A DNA stretch of 64,000 nt from contig NC_088300.1 in the NCBI RefSeq assembly GCF_032854445.1, positions 11,069,191 through 11,133,190 on the forward strand, in the 5' to 3' direction. Below are positions 37,183 to 48,000 of the stretch, one piece after another. The notes under the pieces were generated by a model. The model saw nothing but the letters and a program-made list of their open reading frames with translations. It had not been told where the DNA came from and did no database searches. The stretch comes from Liolophura sinensis. Lineage: Eukaryota > Mollusca > Polyplacophora > Chitonida > Chitonidae. A program made the position numbers and the translations under genes. The stretch's first letter is position 1; the number at the start of each line of letters is the position of its first letter.

Positions 37183-37275
37183 AACAACAAATGCAAGCCT
37201 TACAATAAAGTCTTTGGTATGACCTGACCCAAGTTTGATCTCGGGTTTGCCGACTTCGATGTAAAAGAATACATG

Positions 37276-37276
<1 letters not shown>

Positions 37277-37327
<51 letters not shown>
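37277..37327. repeat. (TA)n microsatellite
   Basis: An uninterrupted run of about 24 TA dinucleotides after 'gtatgtgta'. Confidence 0.95.
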
Positions 37328-37330
<3 letters not shown>

Positions 37331-37937
37331 GTATGTACATAGATATATAAGCCATTAAGAATACACATAGCCACAACTTATACCTTATTGCCTACAAGAC
37401 ATCAGACAAGACTAACTAATATCACACAGGCACATGTGTAATATATATTTACAGGTATAAATGTGTTTACATTTTCATAATTTATACTACACATATTAAA
37501 TACTCTATCTGTATATTGGAATTAAAAGTACTCCACAGGTAATTAGAATAAATAGCTCTATAATAGGAAATAGATTTCTCCATACAAAAATAATCATCAT
37601 CAAGTGCAGCATAAGTAAGCCTACTATTTCTTTGGTTGAACAACTAAAAACACTTTTATTACTCTATATGTCTTCCCTAAAACATATAATAAACAAAGCT
37701 TCCAAGTAAAGTCAGACTCTACACGTATTACTGACAAAATACAAACCTGAAACTGACAGTAGACCAAACATCAATTGCACTCCCGACAATCAAATCTGGT
37801 CTGGGCATACATGCAGCCAGTGTTTACAAATACTAATTTTCCCGCATGTGACTGTACCACATGACCTGCATTTCCAAAGATTAAAAGGGAAACAAAGTAA
37901 AATGTTGAAATAAAGCAGCAAAAATCCTAAGAATTTT

Positions 37938-38165
37938 TTCATTTATTTGATTGGTGTTTTACGTGGTACTCAAGAATATTTCACTCATACTTCGGTGGCC
38001 AGCATTATATGGTGAGAGGAAACCAGGCAGAGCCCTGGGGAAATCCCATGACAACGCGCAGGTTGATAACACACCTTTCACCATGAGCTGCATTTGAACT
38101 CACAGCCACCACACTGGTCAGAGGCTGCTCTGTCACTGCGTTAGCACACTAACCACCAACACTGC
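37938..38165 (-). mobile_element. SINE family 1, diverged copy
   Basis: Reversed SINE: 'gattggtgttttacgtggta', 'ggtgagaggaaaccaggcag', B-box complement 'tgaactcacagcc' and head 'gcgttagcacactaacc'. Confidence 0.8.
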
Positions 38166-38516
38166 TGCAGAATGCTGTGTGACAATTATGCTCATTCTTT
38201 ATAATAGGCTTCATATTCTTACACCTCACTCAATCAGTTTCAAAATAGTATTTTCAAAATCAGTATTGCAAAATAATGCATAAGCTGGGATATATTAGTC
38301 CCAGGTGTAACAATCTAGGCCACCTTGAATTACATGCACAATACTATATTTGTATATCAAAAGCTACACTATAAAAGACCTCTCTAGAACCAGAATGTTA
38401 TATAACCATCTATATATAGGGTACATAGGATCTCTTTTGAATTACAACGTTATTACCATCTACATATACATTACATAGGATCTCTCTTGAACTGCAGTGT
38501 TATATAACAATATATA

Positions 38517-41500
38517 CTATATTGGATCTCTGTTTAAAATTTTTTCAATTTCTGGAACACCTTTCTTAATTATACTTTTGAGTCGTGTTCTCATGTTTTC
38601 CATTGCACTGTCTTTAATGTTTTCAAACACGTTTATGTCACCATCAATGCAGTGGGGAAGTTTTCTCTGCTCTAGATAGAGTGACAGCTGGTTGAGAAGC
38701 CCCCAGAACCGCTCCGCCAGCTGGTTGGCCGCCCATGTTTCTGAGGTCTGGGGCAGTCGCTGACACTCGTTCAGCAGTAGGATCTTGTAATGGTAGGAAT
38801 CCAATCCCTTCAGGGTAGACTCACGCAGACGGAAAAATTTGAGCAGCCTCAAACACTGTCTCCGACAGCCACCATCCTTGTCGATTTTGCTCAGCCTCTG
38901 CTTCTCCAGCAGTGAAAATGATTTCCTCCACAAAACTTCTTTTTGCGGCACACGACCTTTGATAGCCTTGGCTTCAACATCAGTCTTACATGATTTGGCT
39001 ACATAATTGTCATTCAACACTTCAAAGGCAGGAACCAGGTCTACATCAATCTTACCAAAGTCTGATTTCCGCTCAGATTTAATGGACAACTTGACAGCTG
39101 GTCCATTTTTGCTGATAGTTACTTGATATTCGTGGCCTTTGGGGAAAAGTTTATTTGCCGCGAGTTGAGTCCAGCCAAATATCTGAGATATGACCTTCTC
39201 AGGATCCAGGAAACCATCGGAGTCCAGATACTCTTTAAACTTATAGTTGTCAGGGTTACGGGGATGTAGGGATGCAAACTGGGGATGCTGTCGTGTTGGG
39301 TCCAGCTCCTTCCCATCCAGCATGAGTAGCACATCATATTCGTCAGCCGACTCGATCTTGGCTCCTTCAAAGGAGCTTCCGGCATACAAAGGGCGAAGGA
39401 CAAGCTCGTGTTCTGTCTGTAAAATATTCACAATCTTTCTGGTGACATCGTTCATCACCTTACTTGACTTAATCTTCTCTTTTCCAACTCCAAGGGGCAC
39501 CTTCCTCAGGAGTGCCAACAAGTCTTTTGGAGCCTCAGCATTGTTCATACTTTCAGATTGCCGTCTTTGTGATGGTATGGAAGGCGGGACGTTTGCATCT
39601 GGACTTCCAGATTGCCGTCTTTGTGATGGTAAGGAAGGCAGGGCATTTGAATCTGGACTTTTAGATTGCCGTCTTTGTGATGGTAAAGAAAGTGGGGCGT
39701 TTGCATCTGGACTTTCAGATTGCCGCTTTTGTGATGGTAAGGAAGGCGGGGCATTTGCATCTGGACTTTCAGATTGCCGCTTTTGTGATGGTAAGGAAGG
39801 CGGGGCATTTGCATCTGGACTTTCAGATTGCCGCTTTTGTGATGGAAAGGAAGGCAGGGCGTTTGCATCTGGACTTTCAGATTGCTGTCTTCGTGATGGT
39901 AAGGAAGGTGGGGCACCTGCAACTGGACTTTCATACTGTCGTCTTCGTGGTGTTAAGGAAGGTGGGGTGCCTTCATCGAAATATTCAGACTGCCTTTTTT
40001 GTGATGGAAAGGAAGGTGGGGTGTCTTCATCGGCACTTTCAGGTTGTCGTCTCAGTTCAGTCTCTGAGTCTACCTGATACCCTCTTCTGCGAGACCTGTC
40101 CTGTTCTAATGTAGTTTCATTGCTTGCACAACATGTTACTTCCTGGTTTGATAAACTATTTCTTGCGGGATCCATTAAGTGAACACTCTCTAATTGGCTC
40201 TCCAAACCTGCCTTTTTACGCTCATTGCTGTTTCTGAACAATGTGGTGAAGCTCCCCTGGTTATCGCTGGTCCAACATTTAAAGACAATAAATGAAACCG
40301 AATTAGTCATTATCAAACAATCTTTTACATACATGTGCACGTATATGGGTGAGATATCATTATTTACGATGACTTGAACATGAAATGGAAATAATATATT
40401 TCATAGTTATTTTGCAATAGAACATATTTGTGCAAAATTATGCTTAAGTCCAAAGGTTTTGCCCACCAGTACAGAGCAATGACCCAGGAGCCTCTCACCA
40501 ATGCAGTTTCTGTGAGTTGCTGCTGGCTTCCTCTCCGGCTATATGCAGGAAGGTCTGTCAGCAAAGTGCAGATGGTCGTGGGTTTCGTCCGGGTTCTGCC
40601 CAGTTTCTTCCTATCAGAATGATGGCCTCCGTTGTATACGTGAAATATTTTTGAGTACAGCATAAAACACCAATCAAATAAGTACATTAATACTCAAATA
40701 ACTCACTGGGAAATCTTCCAACCAATCAAAAGTCAAAATGGCATGTTACTTATTTCTTCACTCACCTTTGGTGTTCTTCCAAGGACAGTGAATCTATTAC
40801 ATTTGTCCGGTGGGATGCTGAGATGAAGGGCCAGAAGTTGATCTTTCTGATGTAGCACTTTAACTGTACACCTGACTGGTCATCTACACAGACCTCTGTC
40901 ATCAGGTTTGACAACTCCACCCACTCAAAGTCGCTCTCAGCTTTCACGCTGTTGACAGGGGTCAAGGTCATGGTAATGAGGCGGACATACTCTTCTTCAT
41001 TACAACCATCTTCTACAATGAGACAGTTTAGCTCTTGTACGACACGGCTTGCCAGGTTGTCACTCTGGGTTAAGGAGCATCTGACAAGCTGACAACCGTT
41101 TGATATGCTCCCTCCTCCTCCTTCTATTGTCTGGGACTGTACAACTTCTACCACAAACTCTACAAAATGTAAAACAAACATTAAACAATCACTTTTAGAA
41201 AATGGAGTTGAGAATAATGGCTGGACTGAGACTGAATGGTCAGCTTAAATCCAAATCAACTTGATACAAGGTCAATTTAATACCAGGTCAACTTAATATT
41301 TATTTATTTAACTGATTGGTGTTTTACGCTGTACTCAAGAATATTTCACTCATACGACGACGGCCAGCATTATGGTGGGTGGAAACCGGGCACAGCCCGC
41401 AGGGAAACCCACGACCATCCGCAGGTTGCTGGCAGACCTTCCCACGTACGGCCGGGGAGGAAGCCAGCATGAGACTTGAACTCACAGCGACCGCATTGGT

Positions 41501-43696
41501 GAGAGACTCCTGGGTCATTACGCTGTGCTAGCACGCTAACCAACTGAGCCACGGAGGCCCCTCAACTTAATACAATGTCAACTTGATACAAGGTCAACTT
41601 TATACAAGGCCAACATGACATGTACTGATATGATTGATGTTGTCTTGCTCTATTGGTACATCATCCTTTTCAATGGAAGCTGTTTTATGGTAATGTGTGA
41701 TGCATGAATATTATACTTTTGTAACATGTAGCTGAACTTGCTTGTCTCACTCATGCAGATATGGTTCCTGTAAAAGTTTTTGATACAGAGCAAGACATAA
41801 GGGGAAAGTATTTTCTAACCTGCATATTTTCCATATGATACATCATTTTGTGTTATACCTGTCAAACAAAGAGCAAAGAATGTGATAAGAAACAAAACAT
41901 GAAGTATCATATATATAATAATCACGATTAGCATTGAATACCATAAAATACTCTTCTACATGTGTCTGGATAACAAACAGATGAAAAAAAGAAATGTTTC
42001 TTAATACACATCAATAATGAACACTCCTTTCAAATATGGCAATTAAAAAAAAACAACACAAGAGCCAAACCTTTTAACCTTAAAGGAGAAGAAAACTTAT
42101 AAACATGACACAATAGGCTGAAAAGAGCACATTTTTTCTATCTGGTGGTGCCTGCTGCATAATTTTGCGACTTTTCTTTGCCACACACGTTAAGCTTGAA
42201 AATGGCACAGCTGGCATAAATCGCTGAATCCATTGCGTCCTACATCTTTAACACCCTGTAACTTGTGTGGTGGGTGTGTTGCTTCTCAGCCAATGAGAGT
42301 CGTTAAAACTGCCGGCTTGTTCGTGTAAACTCAGAACCTACGTCCAACATTCCGGTTTCTCGATCGTCAAGTGGAAGAAGAGTTCTATCAGAAATGAACG
42401 AACTGCACTTTGGCGGTTTCCGATGGCAATTTTCCTCCTAACACAGAAGACTTCAGGACTACTTCTTGGGCAAAATGGAGTCACCCACAGCGGATGTTGG
42501 CGCTGACTTTATTTATAATTTCTCAACTTGAGGTACATATATTAGAATTTTGTTTATGGCATGCACCTGCCAGGATATACATACTCTTTTCAATGGTATT
42601 TGATTGATATTTTCTTCTCCTTTAAAGAAAAAACAACACATGTGTCAAACCTTTAAAACTGTGCCCTGACTTCTCTGTTAGTTCACTTGACTGCATCTTG
42701 AGGGATTTGTACTCTGTGGATAGGAAGGAGCAAAGTTCAGTTCTGTAACACAATTCACAGTTTCAGGTTTATCCCTTTTGCTATCCCACAAGTAATACAA
42801 GATTGTTCAGAGTGCATCTCGATCTCTTCCCAATCTCTCTACCATGGCAATGTAATGTCTACAGGGCTGTTTGCCGTAGTAGTAAAGTGCTCTTAATGTC
42901 ATGAGGGCTTCCTGCAAATGAGCCCAGGAACAGATAGCCCTGGCTGATATCTCCTTGTCTGAACAGCTTTGAGAAAACCACTATATGTCTGGTTATTTAT
43001 TTCACTGGTCTTTCACATGGTAGTCAAGAATATTTCACTCACACAAAGGTGGCCAACATTATGGTAGGAGGAAACTAGGCGGAGCCCTCGGGAAACCAGA
43101 TCTGCTGACAGACCTTTACAAGTATATGCCATATGCCTGGAGAGGAAGAAAGCACGAGTTGGATTTGAACTCAAAACGACTGCATTGGTGAGTTACTCCT
43201 GGGTCATTGCTCTGAGCTGGCATGCAGAAGACAACTACAGTAGCAGTCTCAAGCAAGTGGGGGGTTATACATTGGCACATGTTTATGACGTACCTTTGAA
43301 CACTGTCACATACAGGTGGCGTTGACAGATATCTCGGTGTTGGAACAGCTCCATCATTACCTCACATCCCTCGTCTCGCTTCCAGACTCGTATCAACAGC
43401 TCTCTGGCCATGTCCTGAGCACTACCCTTAGATCTGATCCCGTCCATCACCCCCAAGTTGATCACTTCCCTCTGCACCAAATGGTCTAAGTAGTCCTCGA
43501 CGATGATGTTCTCTGTCAACTTTACGAATACTCGCTGGAAGGCACGCCGTAAGGTATGATGGTCAAACCGCAGGTAAGGCTTCTCCCCAGAGGTACTGGA
43601 CACCTCCGAGGAAGAGTAAACAGACTCTGAGAATGGAGTTTCTGGGTCCATCTCACTGAAGCCGTCCCCACTGAGAGATAAAAAATCCTCCTGCAT
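38517..43696 (-). CDS. CARD-cGAS-like receptor fusion, 3 exons
   Basis: Minus-strand exons: 43696-43294 (donor gtacgt), 41159-40766 (acceptor ttttgtag, donor gtgagt) and 40266-38517 (acceptor ttggaccag). Phases fit (1, then 2) and the total is 848 aa plus stop. Residues 47-128 are CARD-like: 'AFQRVFVKLTENIIVEDYLD', then HL..REV, then 'SAQDMARELLIRVWKRD' and 'CEVMMELF'. Residues 135-265 are an unassigned region. Residues about 338-508 are about nine 20-residue repeats (QKRQSESPDANAPPSLPS type). The C-terminal cGLR domain has G562-S-S (YAGSSFEGAK), E575-x-D577 (ADEYDVLLML) and D675 (IDVDLVPAF), so all catalytic residues are present. No cGAS zinc ribbon is seen. CARDs are known to nucleate death-fold assemblies and cGLRs make cyclic dinucleotides; joint signalling by one protein is inference. 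The 5' end is 1.35 kb from the divergent KCTD3 start. Weakest point: the exon-3 acceptor. Confidence 0.88.
39545..40077 (-). repeat. Coding minisatellite in CARD-cGLR, unit 60 bp, about 9 copies
   Basis: Lies in exon 3. Each 60-bp unit encodes 20 residues around 'RQSESPDANAPPSLPSQK'. The central units are nearly identical and the outer ones diverged, the usual pattern of array growth from the middle. Every unit keeps the frame. Confidence 0.92.
40440..40690 (+). mobile_element. SINE family 1 copy in CARD-cGLR intron 2
   Basis: 'gcaatgacccaggagcctct', 'cagatggtcgtgggtttcgt' and the tail 'gtgaaatatttttgagtaca' then 'aacaccaatcaaataagt'. The A-box region is eroded. Confidence 0.85.
41235..41630. 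repeat. Short tandem repeat 'caacttgatacaaggt' hosting a SINE
   Basis: Units of about 17 bp (gtcaacttgatacaag) lie on both sides of a reversed SINE insertion (41299-41571). Confidence 0.75.
41299..41571 (-). mobile_element. Near full-length SINE family 1, CARD-cGLR intron 1
   Basis: Reversed copy from 'tttatttatttaactgattg' to 'ctgagccacggaggcccc', with both promoter boxes preserved. An 11-bp repeat 'tcaacttaata' (41288-41298 and 41572-41582) fits a target duplication, although the site is itself repetitive. Confidence 0.88.
42990..43235 (-). mobile_element. SINE family 1, diverged, CARD-cGLR intron 1
   Basis: 'cactggtctttcacatggta', 'caagaatatttcactcacac' and 'tggatttgaactcaaaacga', all in reverse orientation. 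Confidence 0.8.
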
Positions 43697-45047
43697 CCTG
43701 TGCTGCTAGCTGATTGACACTAGATCGACGACGAGTGGGACACTATGCGTTACACTGCCAGCAATATTTACAACTCTTCCGATTTCAACCCACCCTGTCA
43801 CAAAAAATATAAAAAATAATTTTCACACTTTTTCAGACCAACCAAATTCTTTCAAACATTAATTACCAGGCTAAAATGAAGTGTTTATTTTCGTGTATAC
43901 CTATTTTCCCAGACATATATGTGTATGAAACAAACAATGTCTAAGGATGGTCTGGCCCTAATTAGATACTTACACACTTAGGCCTACATCACTGTATGTT
44001 GACTGCAGGGAACACCACAGCTGTACCTGTACCTAATACACAGGGACCTGTAACATTGGCCTACACTGGTGAAATGAGTAGGATACATGCATATTCCTAT
44101 AGGCCTTATGTACCAATAATATAAACTATTCATTTGCGCCTACTAAATTAATACACGTGATAGGCCTCCATAACACTACAGTATAGGCTACCATGTTGGC
44201 CTACGTAAATTTAGGTAGGCCTAATATATAGGCTACTGATGGCCTAGCACACAAGCGGTTAGGTATAAAGGCCTGCATTTATGTCTTCATATATTGCCGT
44301 TTATTCTTTTGTCCACGCGATGCCGGGTGAGTATACTTAATTACCCCACAAAAGACGTACCGACTGTCAGTGAGGAAACATGGCCGACCAGCTTGTCGAC
44401 CTCCCAGTCACGGCGTATGCAAACATGTGACTCAATGATTACGCTATCTAAACTGAGATAAGACAATGAGATCGGTATGTATATATGGACATCTATACAG
44501 ACATCTGTCAACACTACACGTTACCTGTTGTGACCTTAATTAGCAGCAGAGGGAACTTCACGGAATATATCCTACACACAACCACTCCAATCCACATAGA
44601 TATACGTCATCACTACGCGCAAAGAGAAAGCGAAAGTAAAACACACCGAGGGTCTGGACTTTCAACAAGGACCTGGATCTGAATGTATGGTGTATGGCCA
44701 AACACGATTATTCAGTTTGCTCTGTAACAAAATTCATTCATGTAAAAGATTCTGCTGTTGTTTAAATAGGCCTGTGTACACCTTGTAGGCCTACATGGAT
44801 ATATGTAGCTGGCTAACATAGGCCTACAAACTGACGCTGCTATGGCTGTGAAGGGAGACAAATATGGATAATCAGGGATAAGGTTGTCGGCCTTTGTGAA
44901 ACAGATGGCGCTTCAAAACCCATCATGGACGAAATTGTGTTGATGATGCACAAATGTATCATCGCACAAAATTAAACATTATGGCTCCTGTATTTAAATA
45001 ATTCGCTTAACGGTGAAACTGGGCAGAGCTCTGAGGGCCTCAGTAGG
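43697..45047. promoter_or_regulatory. Divergent intergenic region, CARD-cGLR and KCTD3
   Basis: 1,351 bp between two start codons pointing away from each other; it must contain both 5' UTRs and promoters. The KCTD3 side is GC-richer with several CpGs. No TATA box or known response element was recognised. A short ATG frame at 44382 (MADQLVDLPVTAYANM) ends at once and is not called a gene. Confidence 0.5.
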
Positions 45048-48000
45048 ATGGCCGCTCCTCCGTTGGCCGTGCAAGGTGACATTATCCATCTGAATGTCGG
45101 TGGCACACGGTAGGTCGGAGTGCACCATTCTTTCTGCTACGTTGTGTACACTAACAGCGCGTGATGATATTTGATTCCGTTGAGGTGTCTTTTTAATATA
45201 TTAGATTCCATGCTAAGAACTGTAGTGCTTTCATGTACACATTATCAGTCAGCACAGATTGATTTACACTTCGGATTTGCTTTTGCGCCCGCCGCCGGTA
45301 CCACGAGGAAAATCGTGGAACAATTTGATTTACAACATCAAGGAAATGTTTTGAGGATGCAGGGTTCTATCATGTCAGTCTGCTAATTAAATTGTTTACC
45401 TCTCTGATTAGAAATGATGGAGAACATCGAACTAAACCGCAACTTAAGTTGATTAACTTGGACTTGGCTGCAGTCCAAAAGTGGTGTCAACTTTGGCTCT
45501 TACCTCTCAGCTCACCCGCACACGCAGCATCCAAGATATATTCCATTTGGTAATGGCTCGGTGTATGGTTTATCATTGGTTACCTCTATAGCTACAATAC
45601 TCAGCCAGCCCAATATAAAGAGAGGAGTTGAAGGAGACACCTGGGGGCTACAATGACGGATGAATACAGCTAGGTGTATCTTACAAAAAAGTTGCACGAT
45701 TGAAATGTTTTATACTTTTTTTGTATTGGGCCATTCACAGAGAATGTTTGCCTACTCTGCATCACTTTTCTGGGTGCAAAACATTTACTCTTTAAAACGT
45801 AACACTTTTTTCTGGCCGTACATGTTTAGGTCTTCCGACAACCTGCGGATGGTCGTGGGTTTTCTCCCACCATAATGCCAGCCTCTGTTGTATAAGTGAA
45901 ATATTCTTGAGTATGGCATAAAACAACAATTAAATAAATAAGTAAAAACTTAACACAACCCATCAAAAGCATAAAACATCTTTATATTCCTAATGGATTT
46001 TATTTTGATTGAATTTTGTTGATAAGGATATTTATCAACTTTCCTCTATGATGTCTTGTACTTTTCGTAAATCTGAACATTTCTAAGTGAAGTACGCATG
46101 TTTTTTTCACATAGATTTGCTGCAAAGTTCTGCGTCCAACACAGGTGGCGCCTTTCTACCTTCTATTTTAAATTCTGATATTCAGCATTATATTGAGCTC
46201 AGTCATGTTGCGATTGCATGGTATCTCAGTTTCAAACATAGAGCTGCAGAATTGTGAGCTCTAACTCAGTTCATGCTTGTAGTGCATAAACTTTTAGCAA
46301 ACATACTGTCCTCTAGCTCTTGCTTTTTGCATAGATGCGTATTGCCTTTAATAGGTTTATGTGGTTAAATATTATTGAATTATTTCCATGTCTTTGTTCT
46401 GATAATATGGTACTCGAAGTGGACAGTTTTTGTCATCCACCTCACTGTTCACTTTTCTTGTCATTTAATATGTTTGTGATGTTTTATAAATCTCTTTTCC
46501 AGGTTTTCCACATCAAGACAAACATTGACATGGGTCACAGATTCTTTTTTTTCAAGGTGGGTAACTTTTGGTGTAAATGCATAATGTGTGAAGTTTAACT
46601 CTGAGAGCGAGTTCCAAAGTACCATGCAAATGTTTTGGCACTCTAGAATGATAAATGAAGGTTTACATGCATTAAAATTCCATTATTTATTTTCAAACCA
46701 GTTGGCTATGCCAGAGCCATAACAGCTTCTCTGGTATTAATTTTGACGACCATAGTAATGGTGTGTTACTTTGGAATCTATGGAAAGTGGAGATTTCTTT
46801 TAGTAAAACTTTGAACAGTAACCAGAACCTAGCATGGGTAAACCACCCCTGATGCTACATGTGAAACCCATTCTTTGATACAGACATGTAACAGTGGAAA
46901 AAATTAGGCTAATAAAGTTTTCTGTGATCTTATAAAATGTCTGTTGTTGATTTCAGCATGTTAAGTGGAAGGATATCCACTCTAAAGGATGAAACGGGTG
47001 CAGTAAGTTAAACTTGTTTTATAGTGTAATTTTATTCTGCTTTCTGTAGTGCTAGTTTTGTAGTTTTGAAGGGTTGGTAAGGGAAGCGAACGTGGTGATT
47101 ATTTTAGGAAAAAAAAATGCTAAAGCTATAAGTACAAATCTGTGTTCACTTCAGTTAAATGTATAATGGTAGATTTTTCTTAAGGCAGAATCTTGTTGCA
47201 GTACTGTGATGGTTTCTTAGTTCTTCTTTGAAAATTCATATTCACAAAGGCTAACACATACAAATGAAATTAGATTTGCACTGAGGTAACCTATTTGTGA
47301 CTTGTTTGTTTTTTGTTGCAGATATTTATAGACCGAGATCCAAAGTTGTTCTCTGTGGTTTTGAGTTTTCTGAGAACAAAAGAAATAGACCTCCAGTAAG
47401 TACTTGTAATTTGTGAAAGTTTTTTTTTGTAAATATATAACATATATGGAATTTTTATATTTTCCAAGGCTAGAGGTATTTTATTTAGATATATTTTCAC
47501 TTTTTAACATTTTCATTGTCTAATCATGGAGGAGACATGTAACTGCCACATAATTTCATATATCTGTTAGAGTAGGCCCCCCCTAACTGTGGCTCACGAT
47601 GACATTTACAGAGTACTCTGGGCTTTAACTACAAGGATTGACTTGAGATATTTTGTAATTTAGACATTTCTCTTTGTCAACAGAAGTGTGGATCTACATG
47701 CTCTGCGCCATGAGGCCGAATTTTATGGCATTTCTCCGCTGGGTAAGATTGTGTATATTATTGATCAATGTTTGAGGTATTGCATAGCACATTCCAGAAA
47801 TGGGGTGACATTAAAAGAGTCACAGACACGTCACAGTAGATAGTAATATTCTACATATTTAAAAATGAGAATGATCAACCACCCATAATACAAACTGCCA
47901 TTATATAAGTGAAAAACAGTCAAATAAATAAATATATTAATGGTGAAATATAGTGCTGAAAATGTTTTCATCTAGTATTGGTAATCCCTAAACTCTTCTG

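Noticed and set aside
39247-40114. Plus-strand ORFs of 276 and 145 codons
   Set aside because: Antisense shadow of the in-frame repeat region of the CARD-cGLR exon 3.
44382-44435. Short ORF MADQLVDLPVTAYANM with good start context
   Set aside because: Ends after 16 codons, has no clear donor and no homology recognised; treated as part of the divergent intergenic region.
46083-46180. Candidate KCTD3 exon 2 after 'acatag' at about 46115 ([10 protein letters not shown])
   Set aside because: Does not match the family; the exon at 46503-46556 encodes the expected [11 protein letters not shown] in the right phase.
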